DNA from: Oribacterium asaccharolyticum ACB7
GTDB lineage: Bacteria; Bacillota; Clostridia; Lachnospirales; Lachnospiraceae
DNA: 64,000 bases
Reading direction: 5' to 3'
Assembly: GCF_000238075.1 (NCBI RefSeq)
Contig: NZ_JH414504.1
Location: 292,886-356,885, forward strand
Both the position numbers and the translations under genes were made by a program. Below the pieces are notes generated by a model. The model had not been told where the DNA came from, searched no databases, and saw nothing but the letters and a program-made list of their open reading frames with translations. Positions 1-5,804 of the stretch are shown one piece after another (position 1 is the stretch's first letter; each line of letters opens with the position of its first letter).

Positions 1-345
1 CTCATGAGAATCCAACCCTATAAGTTCTTCCAGCAAGTATGAGTGACCTCCTTGCTCTGCTTTCCTCTTGAAATACGTACAATCAAACACCACATCTCCA
101 ACAGAGGTAATCAGCGTCCGCTTATCGACCCTCTGAATGTTAAAACGCTCTTTTCTGGCTCCGCAATCACTAAGCATTGAGTTCATTCTTGAAAGAACTT
201 CACCCAAGAAAGAAGCAGAAAAAGCCTCTGTAGAGCTTTTCACAGACCTCTCCAGAGAACTAAAGTCCTTAGGATTTTCAAAAAATTTGTTCTCTGCATC
301 AAGTAAACCTTTTACCAAAACCTCTAATAGTGCTACAATATCCAT
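1..345 (-). mobile_element. ISLre2-type transposase, N-terminal part, cut by window edge
   Basis: Reading the minus strand from an ATG at 345-343 gives 115 open codons running off the window start. The protein begins MDIVALLEVLVKGLL and later contains 'RVDKRTLITSVGDVVFDCTYF' followed by 'YLLEELIGLD'. This is the typical N-terminal signature of the ISLre2 / UPF0236 transposase family, where a 'RTxxTxxGxVxFxRxYY' block precedes 'LLDexLGL'. A good ribosome binding site (AAAGGAG) sits about 8 nt upstream of the ATG. The catalytic part lies outside the window, so I cannot say whether the element is intact. It abuts the truncated phage gene at 435 and probably disrupted it. Confidence 0.75.
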
Positions 346-434
346 GAGAGTAGTCTCCTTTGCATAGTTTTTTAGTCGAAACCATTGTATCAAAGGATTA
401 ATGATTACTCTCTTTTTATTTCTTTATCAACTGA

Positions 435-947
435 CAAAATCTTTACTCTATTACCATTGTTTCCAATGAAAAATATTCGGATTATTATAAACAGAAGAAT
501 ATCCCCGGACTTGACACTGTTTTTTCTGGAATAAGAGCGCAACACGGGAAACCGGGTTTGACGTATATTGCTATCTCAGATACTACAGAGATTTACGGAG
601 GTGATGGCGGCTCCGGTGGTGGAGGAGGACTTGGTGGAGCAGGAGGAACAGATGGTTCTGATGGCTCTAGTGGCGGTACATATCCACACGGATATAGAAG
701 GAAGCCGGTTATCGGAGTTGCCGGAAAGGGTTCCCATGTAAGTACTAGAGGATTTAATGGCGTTTTGTACTCCTCCGGTGGCGCCGGTGGTTCATATGCG
801 GCTGGAAACACTGGTAAATATGGTACAAACGGCTTAGGTGAAGGTGGCGGAGGAGCTGGCGGAAGTTCGGTACTTACTCATGGTGGCGGTGGCGGCACCG
901 GCTGTATTTACATAGCGTGGGGCAGCCTAATGAATGATGGCACTTAA
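435..947 (+). pseudogene. Glycine-rich C-terminal fragment of a phage tail-type protein
   Basis: An open frame runs from just after a TGA at 432-434 to the stop at 945-947, with no convincing ribosome binding site or start codon. The only nearby in-frame initiator is a TTG at 558, inside what looks like continuous protein sequence ('NIPGLDTVFSGIRAQHGKPG' just upstream). From about 600 on, the protein is a Gly/Ser-rich low-complexity domain of the kind found at the tips of phage tail fibre and structural proteins. I infer a tail gene whose 5' part was removed or displaced by the adjacent insertion element. Function beyond that is not visible. Confidence 0.55.
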
Positions 948-1015
948 TAACTAAAACATTATTGACTTCTTTTGTTGTCTGTATTATTCTGTAATACAGA
1001 AAGAGAGGTGTGCTC

Positions 1016-1237
1016 ATGACTATTTCACTAAGATTATCTGATGAAGATGAAAAGCTTTTTAAATCCTACGCAAAGAGTAATCGTATGACTCTGTCCGAAT
1101 TTATCCGTAACACCGTTCTTGAGCGAATTGAAGACGAGTACGATTTGAAGGTATACAGAGAAGCCGTAGACGATTTCAAGAAAGACTCTACCACTTATAC
1201 GCTTGATGAAATGAAGGAAAGATTGGGGCTTGAATAA
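1016..1237 (+). CDS. RelB-family (DUF6290-like) antitoxin
   Basis: Small 73-residue protein beginning MTISLRLSDEDEKLFKSYAK, with a ribbon-helix-helix type N-terminus and 'SEFIRNTVLERIEDEYDL'. These are hallmarks of the RelB-like antitoxins that pair with RelE/ParE toxins. The C-terminal 'TYTLDEMKERLGL' is the usual toxin-binding tail. An alternative GTG at 1010 exists, but GAGAGG at 1003-1008 is spaced correctly (7 nt) for the ATG at 1016. The stop codon shares one base with the toxin start, so the two genes are translationally coupled. Family knowledge predicts repression of its own promoter and neutralisation of the toxin. The pair sits inside a prophage remnant. Confidence 0.85.
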   Translation: MTISLRLSDEDEKLFKSYAKSNRMTLSEFIRNTVLERIEDEYDLKVYREAVDDFKKDSTTYTLDEMKERLGLE

Positions 1238-1500
1238 TGTATCGATTGGTCTTTAGTAAAAAAGCATTTAAGGACATAAAGAAACTCGATAAGCATACTC
1301 AACAGCTCATCATCAATTGGTTAGAGAAAAATATCGACAACACAGACAATCCTAGAGCTAAAGGAAAAGGCTTGGTGGGAGATAAAGGTGGACAGTGGCG
1401 GTATCGGATAGGGGATTACAGAGTGATTTGTGAGATACTAGACAAAGAAGTCATAGTGTATGCTTTGTCGGTCGGACACCGAAGCGAGATTTACAACTAA
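1237..1500 (+). CDS. RelE/ParE-family toxin
   Basis: 87-residue basic protein 'MYRLVFSKKAFKDIKKLDKH' with the C-terminal 'WRYRIGDYRVICEILD' and 'VGHRSEIY'. These are the conserved strands and Arg/His positions of the RelE/ParE superfamily. RelE members cut mRNA on the ribosome and ParE members poison gyrase. The sequence alone does not separate the two activities, although the 'RIGDYRVIxEI' block is common in the RelE-like group. It overlaps the antitoxin stop by one base and is followed by a hairpin terminator, so the two genes form a self-contained cassette. Confidence 0.88.
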   Translation: MYRLVFSKKAFKDIKKLDKHTQQLIINWLEKNIDNTDNPRAKGKGLVGDKGGQWRYRIGDYRVICEILDKEVIVYALSVGHRSEIYN

Positions 1501-1520
1501 ATATTTACTACAGTCCTACG

Positions 1521-1551
1521 GAGGAAGTCTTTAATAGGCTTCCTCTTTTTA
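1521..1551 (+). terminator. Intrinsic terminator after the toxin-antitoxin pair
   Basis: GAGGAAG at 1521-1527 pairs with CTTCCTC at 1539-1545 and is followed by a run of T. It isolates the toxin-antitoxin cassette from the following phage genes. Confidence 0.75.
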
Positions 1552-1575
1552 TATATCAAAAAGAGAGGAGAAAAA

Positions 1576-1950
1576 ATGAAAAGAGATTTTGCACTAATCA
1601 AGCCTAATGCAGAGACGGGCGAGCATGAGGTGATGACAATCACCTTATTTGACAATCCAACCGAGGCAGACATGGCCGCACGAGCGATTTACGGAGCGAC
1701 AGCTTATGCTAAGGAATCTTCGCAGTATGATGTTCAGCTCCCGGCAATCGTAAAGGAAGGCACTTTCTACAACTACAAAATGAAAGAGCTGAGAGGCGAA
1801 GACGGAAAGCTTTCTTTCGTCCGTGTCGGTGAGACTCCGGCAGAGTACATCCCGACACCGGCAGAGCAGATTGCAGAGCTGAAGAAGCGGAATGAGGAGT
1901 TGGAGGAAGTACTAGACCAGCTTGTACTTAAGAGTTTAGGAGGTGCATAA
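1576..1950 (+). CDS. Phage tail-region accessory protein, unknown function
   Basis: 124 residues beginning MKRDFALIKPNAETGEHEVM, with an ATG preceded by AGAGAGGAG. I do not recognise a catalytic motif. The C-terminal third ('EQIAELKKRNEELEEVLDQL') is a probable coiled coil. Position supports a role at the tail/host-lysis boundary: it lies directly upstream of an XkdX-like small gene and the holin/endolysin module, where Firmicute siphophages place short tail accessory genes. The next gene starts 6 nt after its stop, so the two are probably co-translated. Confidence 0.6.
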   Translation: MKRDFALIKPNAETGEHEVMTITLFDNPTEADMAARAIYGATAYAKESSQYDVQLPAIVKEGTFYNYKMKELRGEDGKLSFVRVGETPAEYIPTPAEQIAELKKRNEELEEVLDQLVLKSLGGA

Positions 1951-1955
1951 GTATT

Positions 1956-2114
1956 ATGTTTGAGTATCTAAAAAGGATGGCAGGACGAGGAAAACTCAAT
2001 AAAAGAATCCTAGACAAAGTTGTGTCCGAGGGATGGATTACCAAGGAGCAAGAAGCTGAGATTCTAAAAATTGCAGCAGAGGCAAATGAGGAAGGAGGCA
2101 AGGGAAATGAATGA
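1956..2114 (+). CDS. XkdX-like small phage protein
   Basis: 52-residue ORF: 'MFEYLKRMAGRGKLNKRIL' then 'VVSEGWITKEQEAEIL'. A short protein with a 'xxGWITxEExxEI' centre in this position, just after tail genes and before the lysis cassette, matches the XkdX family of PBSX-like phages, whose role is unknown. Its TGA overlaps the ATG of the next gene (ATGA at 2111-2114). The start has a ribosome binding site (GGAGG at 1939-1943) lying in the 3' end of the preceding gene. Confidence 0.65.
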   Translation: MFEYLKRMAGRGKLNKRILDKVVSEGWITKEQEAEILKIAAEANEEGGKGNE

Positions 2115-2644
2115 TAGATTTTAATACGTTGTTCAGCCTTATGGATTTAAATACCGTTCTTGCATCGCTTTGTTGGATTACCGCAGGGATTTTTACACTG
2201 GCGCAGAAGTATGCTCCGCAAGGGAAAAAGCCCTGGAGCATCCTGCTTTCCTTCATAGGGAGAGAGATAAATGCTGACATAATTCAGACACAAAAGGAGA
2301 TGTCTGAAAGAATTGATGCTCTTGACAAAAAGCTCGAGAGTATCCAGCAGGATATGTCAGATAGAATTGACGCCCTTGATGAAAAGATAGTGAACACGGA
2401 TAAGAAGCTTGACAAAAACGTAGCTATTTCTGCACGGGTTAGGATTCTTCGGTTTGGTGATGAACTGCAAGAGGAGAAAAAGCCTAGCAAGGGGCGGTTT
2501 GACCAAGCACTAGCGGATATTAATGAGTATGAAGAATATTGTGTAAAGCACTCAGATTTTAAAAACGGTATTACAGAACCGACAAGTGGCTTTATCAAAG
2601 AGCAGTATCAAGAGAGACTTAGAAAGCATGATTTTTCACGGTAG
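2111..2644 (+). CDS. Phage membrane/coiled-coil protein upstream of holin
   Basis: 177 residues. The first 35 include a hydrophobic stretch ('LASLCWITAGIFTL') that could cross the membrane. Residues of about 60-100 form a heptad-like coiled coil in two near-identical units ('ERIDALDKKLESIQQ' and 'DRIDALDEKIVNTDK'). The C-terminal third ('RVRILRFGDELQEEKKPSKG', 'ADINEYEEYCVKHSDF') resembles a domain often seen in small phage proteins next to holins. The ATG overlaps the upstream stop by 4 nt. A role in lysis timing or as a holin-associated membrane protein is inference from position only. Confidence 0.6.
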   Translation: MIDFNTLFSLMDLNTVLASLCWITAGIFTLAQKYAPQGKKPWSILLSFIGREINADIIQTQKEMSERIDALDKKLESIQQDMSDRIDALDEKIVNTDKKLDKNVAISARVRILRFGDELQEEKKPSKGRFDQALADINEYEEYCVKHSDFKNGITEPTSGFIKEQYQERLRKHDFSR

Positions 2645-2661
2645 AAAGAGAGGAAAAGAAA

Positions 2662-2919
2662 ATGGATTTTGGAATCACAAGTGTAGTTGGTATTACAGTC
2701 ATCGCATACCTCGTAGGTATGGGATGGAAAGCGGCAGATACGCTTAATGACAAGTACATCCCTGTCGTATGCGGTGTTATCGGAGCGGTCTTAGGCGTTA
2801 TCGCCATGATGACAATGCCCGATTTCCCGGCAAAAGATGTTATCAATGCGGTCGCAATCGGTATTGTTTCCGGTTTGGCCAGCACGGGAGCGAATCAGCT
2901 TGGTAAGCAACTGTTTTAA
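2662..2919 (+). CDS. Phage holin
   Basis: 85-residue very hydrophobic protein with two or three membrane segments ('SVVGITVIAYLVGMGW', 'YIPVVCGVIGAVLGVIAMM', 'VINAVAIGIVSGLASTG'). The 'KYIPVxCGVxGAVLGV...GIVSGLASTGANQ' pattern is that of the class II phage holins common in Clostridia. Holins form the membrane lesions that release endolysin. The gene has an AGAGAGGAA ribosome binding site and sits four features upstream of the endolysin, as in a normal lysis module. The last codon is the edge of a 30-bp direct repeat. Confidence 0.82.
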   Translation: MDFGITSVVGITVIAYLVGMGWKAADTLNDKYIPVVCGVIGAVLGVIAMMTMPDFPAKDVINAVAIGIVSGLASTGANQLGKQLF

Positions 2920-3024
2920 TTTGAGTTTGGCCAACATTGAAAAAATTATTGAAGTCATGATGTTGGCCCGTAAGACTGGGAGCCACTTTCAAGGAATTTG
3001 AGTTTGGCCAACATTGAAAAAATT
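2918..3024. repeat. 30-bp direct repeat with an inverted partial copy between
   Basis: Positions 2918-2947 and 2995-3024 are identical over 30 bp and 77 bp apart. Between them, ATGTTGGCC (from about 2959) is the reverse complement of GGCCAACAT in copy one, so copy one and the spacer could fold as a hairpin. The first copy begins at the holin stop codon. Confidence 0.85.
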
Positions 3025-3047
3025 GTTTTTAAGAGAGGAGAAAGATT

Positions 3048-3302
3048 ATGATTAAGAGAAAAGCAAGTTGGACGTATGACGGAATCAAAAAGGATAGCAA
3101 GAATCAGACTGTGCCTGTACCGAGCAAGGGTGCTGTAGATAACAGCAGAAGTCCTCTTGGCTACAATCACGGAGTCGGAGAGGAGGATAAGGGACACGGC
3201 CCGGGAGTGACACCGAATCCGGATAAAACCACCGGTCCGGGTGTCGGATTGACAGGTGCTACGGTGGACACCTCTCCGAGTCCTGTTCCGAGAAAGAGAT
3301 AA
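3048..3302 (+). CDS. Small Pro/Gly-rich phage protein
   Basis: 84 residues, MIKRKASWTYDGIKKDSKNQ at the N-terminus, then a low-complexity tail rich in Gly, Pro, Asp and Thr ('GHGPGVTPNPDKTTGPGVG'). It has a clear ribosome binding site (AGAGAGGAG). No membrane segment or catalytic motif is visible. Located between holin and endolysin and ended by a strong terminator, it belongs to the lysis region. Function is unknown. Confidence 0.6.
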   Translation: MIKRKASWTYDGIKKDSKNQTVPVPSKGAVDNSRSPLGYNHGVGEEDKGHGPGVTPNPDKTTGPGVGLTGATVDTSPSPVPRKR

Positions 3303-3322
3303 GGAAAACAGCAACCATTAGG

Positions 3323-3352
3323 GGCAGTACAGAAATGTATTGCCCTTTTTTA
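3323..3352 (+). terminator. Intrinsic terminator
   Basis: GGGCAGTACA (3323-3332), a GAAA loop, then TGTATTGCCC (3337-3346) and six T. This is a ten-pair stem with one wobble, directly after the small lysis-region gene. Confidence 0.9.
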
Positions 3353-3359
3353 ATTTATG

Positions 3360-3408
3360 GAGTTGAGAAAAGTTGAGAAGAGTTGAGAAACTTTAAGATA
3401 GTTTCTCA
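3360..3408. repeat. Three 10-bp tandem repeats leading into a hairpin
   Basis: (G/A)AGTTGAGAA is repeated three times at 3360-3369, 3370-3379 and 3380-3389. The last copy merges into TGAGAAACT (3384-3392), whose exact reverse complement AGTTTCTCA is at 3400-3408 with a 7-nt loop. It lies just before the endolysin start and could be a regulatory or protein-binding site; that is inference. Confidence 0.7.
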
Positions 3409-3425
3409 TTCAGAAAGGACAAAAC

Positions 3426-4382
3426 ATGAATCCATATCAAAGAGGACAAAGGGCGCTCTGTGGAGATTATTTCAAATTTACACCTGATGGAGCAGGACGC
3501 TTTAAAAGAGCAGGGCGCTGGCATAAGCAGCCGCAGAAAGGGGATGTTATTTTCTATTTCAGCGAAGCACTGGGGCGAATCGGCCATACCGGTGTGGTTG
3601 ACGAAGTGCCATTACCTGATTTAGCTGCAGTTGAAGGGAACACCTCCAGCGCAGACAAGGATAGAAACGGCGGAGAGTGCCGGAAAAAGATTTATCGGAA
3701 TTTCAAAGTAGGCGATAGGTCTTGGCCGTGCGGCTTTGGTAGACCTATTTTTGATGATGAGACTTGCACCGTAGAAGAGTTCCTAGAAGTGGTTAGAGGG
3801 GAAATCGGTTACGAAGAGAAGGCTACCCCGCGGAACCTTGAGGATAAACACGCCAATCGAGGAAAGAATAATTACACTAAGTACGGACTATGGTATAACC
3901 ACGGAAAGGTTATCTCCGAGCCGTGGTGCGGAGAGCTTGTAAGCTGGTGCTTCTATCAAGCCTGTAAGCTACATCAAGAGAGGAAAGCTTCCGCAGTGCA
4001 GCAGGAGCCCAGTTTAGAGGGTTGGAAACAGCAACAGGATAAATGGCTGTACTACAAGGACAATGCGCCTGTATGTGGCAAATTTGAATATATCAGCGGT
4101 CGCTGGTATGTGTTCGATGATGCCGGCTTTATGATTAAGGGCTGGTTCAAGTCCGTAGAAGGCTGGTACTACCTTGGAGAGGACGGAGCTATGCTTTCCG
4201 GGCAGTGGTTGCAGGATAAAGGCAAGTGGTACTATTTAACTAAGTCCGGCTTAATGGCAACCACTGCCAAAGTCAGAAAAGCGAAGGGTGATGGCTATGA
4301 CTTTGTAGGTGCAGATGGAGTGTACGATCCTGTGAAATCTATTCTAATAGGAAGAGACAGCCATATCGAAGTGGTGGAATAA
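3426..4382 (+). CDS. Endolysin-like CHAP protein with cell-wall-binding repeats, domain order rearranged
   Basis: 318 residues. Residues 18-108 match the second half of a CHAP amidase/peptidase domain: 'RWHKQPQKGDVIFYF', the His-containing 'RIGHTGVVDEV' (His54), 'VEGNTSS' (Asn72) and the closing 'GFGRPIF'. Residues 116-180 match the first half of a CHAP domain, with 'EIGYEEKA', 'NNYTKYGLWY' and the nucleophile motif 'EPWCGELVSWCF' (Cys168). Residues of about 200-300 carry aromatic choline-binding-type repeats ('GWYYLGEDGAML', 'KWYYLTKSGLMA'). Thus the Cys half follows the His/Asn half, opposite to the family norm. The ATG has a ribosome binding site (GAAAGGA). It may be a circular permutation or two broken CHAP copies; whether it is active is unknown. 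Confidence 0.75.
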   Translation: MNPYQRGQRALCGDYFKFTPDGAGRFKRAGRWHKQPQKGDVIFYFSEALGRIGHTGVVDEVPLPDLAAVEGNTSSADKDRNGGECRKKIYRNFKVGDRSWPCGFGRPIFDDETCTVEEFLEVVRGEIGYEEKATPRNLEDKHANRGKNNYTKYGLWYNHGKVISEPWCGELVSWCFYQACKLHQERKASAVQQEPSLEGWKQQQDKWLYYKDNAPVCGKFEYISGRWYVFDDAGFMIKGWFKSVEGWYYLGEDGAMLSGQWLQDKGKWYYLTKSGLMATTAKVRKAKGDGYDFVGADGVYDPVKSILIGRDSHIEVVE

Positions 4383-4465
4383 TCTTACACAAAATGGGGT
4401 AAAAATATGACCAAGGTGACCACGAAATTGACCACGAATTTGAAAAAGTTAGAGTTTTAGCCACG

Positions 4466-4518
4466 CTAGAGCCTTTTTGAGTGGGTTCAAGTCCCATCCT
4501 CGTCGCTAAAGGCTCTAG
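4466..4518. other. Candidate prophage attachment site: tRNA 3'-end-like segment inside an inverted repeat
   Basis: 4481-4497 forms a tRNA T-arm: GTGGG, loop TTCAAGT, CCCAT. It is followed by a 7-nt acceptor-like CCTCGTC, a G and CTA. The 18-nt run GTGGGTTCAAGTCCCATC is identical to the T-arm region of the tRNA-Leu at 9354-9436. No anticodon arm precedes it, so it is not a tRNA gene. It is enclosed by an 11-bp perfect inverted repeat (CTAGAGCCTTT at 4466-4476, AAAGGCTCTAG at 4508-4518). Prophages commonly integrate in tRNA 3' ends, and this sits where prophage genes stop and ordinary genes begin. Confidence 0.55.
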
Positions 4519-4583
4519 GTTCTTATGTTTTTAAGGATTTGGAGCTTTTTTTATGCAATTTTTTCGATTCTATTCGATATTTC

Positions 4584-4611
4584 TTTTCAATATACCGAAA
4601 TACGATATAAT
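4584..4611 (+). promoter_or_regulatory. Probable sigma-A promoter for the gene at 4641
   Basis: TTTTCA (4584-4589), 16-bp spacer, perfect TATAAT (4606-4611), about 30 bp upstream of the start codon in an AT-rich stretch. Confidence 0.6.
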
Positions 4612-4640
4612 AAGAATAGCCGGGAGAAAGGAGGATGCAT

Positions 4641-5780
4641 ATGCTGGAATATTTGAACTTAAAGTTGGATGGACTGGGCGTAGGGGAAAGTTCTTTGAAC
4701 ATTTGGATGAAGAACGGTCGACTAAGATACTCCTATGATTCTGCAACGCAAGAAGACGGTCCTGCAATGATTTTGAACGTTTCCAGAGAGCGTGCGTCTT
4801 ACTTTTTAAAAAACCTGGAGAACTTGAATCTTTATCGTTGGAAAGAACAATATTTTGGAGAGAAGAAAGAGAAGCGAAGGGAGATTTCCGCGCTTTCTTC
4901 TCGCTGGTATCTTCTGTATAAGGAGGTTGATAAGGAGGCAAGAGAGTTTCAGGGCTTAAACGATTTCCCTAAAGAGTGGGAAAGCCTGATGAGCTTAATT
5001 GCAGATCTTACGGTAGACATGGATTGTCTCCGCTTTAATGAACTTTCTGCATTCAGTCTGGATGTAAGGGACTGTCGCGAACAGATTTTATGGAATCCGC
5101 TTAGTAAGGAAGAAAATTCTGTAGAGGTAGAATATCAAGAGTTTTTGCAGATTTCCAGAACAAACAAGAAATTGATATACCAGCAGTACATTAACAATAT
5201 TTTCACGGTAAAGCACGAGTACAATATACCCAACATAGTGGATTATCTGTTGGGAAATATAGAACGTTATTTTTCTACTTTTTCTGAAAAGGAGCAGGAA
5301 GATGCCGGAGAGGCATCGTCAAAGGTGATAATCAGCCTGTATTTTCAGAATGGTACAAAGCGAGTCCTGAGAAGAACTTATGACCGATACGGGTTACCGG
5401 ATGATTGGGATGATTTTTTGGATGATTTTCGGAAAACGCTGGCATATCATGGAGTTTTCGGGATCCTATTTGATTCCGGATTGTATCATCACGGTGTGAA
5501 GGAAGAGGAATACATTTATCTTTCCTGTATCTTTGAACCCAATGGGAAGACTTATTATTACAGGAGTAAAGAGGATAATTTGTCCATTGGAGATTTTGTT
5601 CTGGTTCCCAGCACTAAGCAGGAAAATGCGGAAACGGTAGTCATGATTTCAGAGATTATGTATTGTAAAAAAGAGGATGTACCGTATCCTTTGGAGAAGA
5701 CGAAGTTTATCGTGCGAAAGATAGACGACGGCGGGTTCTATAATTTCTTATCACAGAATAATCCGGATGAAGAAGCATAG
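4641..5780 (+). CDS. Conserved protein of unknown function with PriA-like 3'BD C-terminal segment
   Basis: 379 residues from the ATG at 4641. The ATG at 4635 abuts the AGGAGG, so 4641 with 6-nt spacing is preferred. I recognise no catalytic motif. The N-terminal about 170 residues are charged and aromatic-rich ('RASYFLKNLENLNLYRWKEQ'). The last 60 ('DNLSIGDFVLVPSTKQENAE', 'KKEDVPYPLEKTKFIVRKID') match a short beta-barrel segment frequent in Lachnospiraceae proteins and similar to the PriA N-terminal domain. The middle ('DDWDDFLDDFRKTLAYHG') is unusually acidic. The next gene starts 24 nt downstream, so they form a likely two-gene operon. Function is unknown. Confidence 0.7.
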   Translation: MLEYLNLKLDGLGVGESSLNIWMKNGRLRYSYDSATQEDGPAMILNVSRERASYFLKNLENLNLYRWKEQYFGEKKEKRREISALSSRWYLLYKEVDKEAREFQGLNDFPKEWESLMSLIADLTVDMDCLRFNELSAFSLDVRDCREQILWNPLSKEENSVEVEYQEFLQISRTNKKLIYQQYINNIFTVKHEYNIPNIVDYLLGNIERYFSTFSEKEQEDAGEASSKVIISLYFQNGTKRVLRRTYDRYGLPDDWDDFLDDFRKTLAYHGVFGILFDSGLYHHGVKEEEYIYLSCIFEPNGKTYYYRSKEDNLSIGDFVLVPSTKQENAETVVMISEIMYCKKEDVPYPLEKTKFIVRKIDDGGFYNFLSQNNPDEEA

Positions 5781-5804
5781 AAAAGCTTCTTAGAAGGAGA
5801 GCAA

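Noticed and set aside
593..811. 72-codon Pro-rich minus-strand frame
   Set aside because: Antisense shadow of the Gly-rich phage protein.
4481..4508. tRNA gene at the prophage boundary
   Set aside because: Only a T-arm and acceptor-like end are present; there is no D-arm, anticodon arm or 5' acceptor strand.
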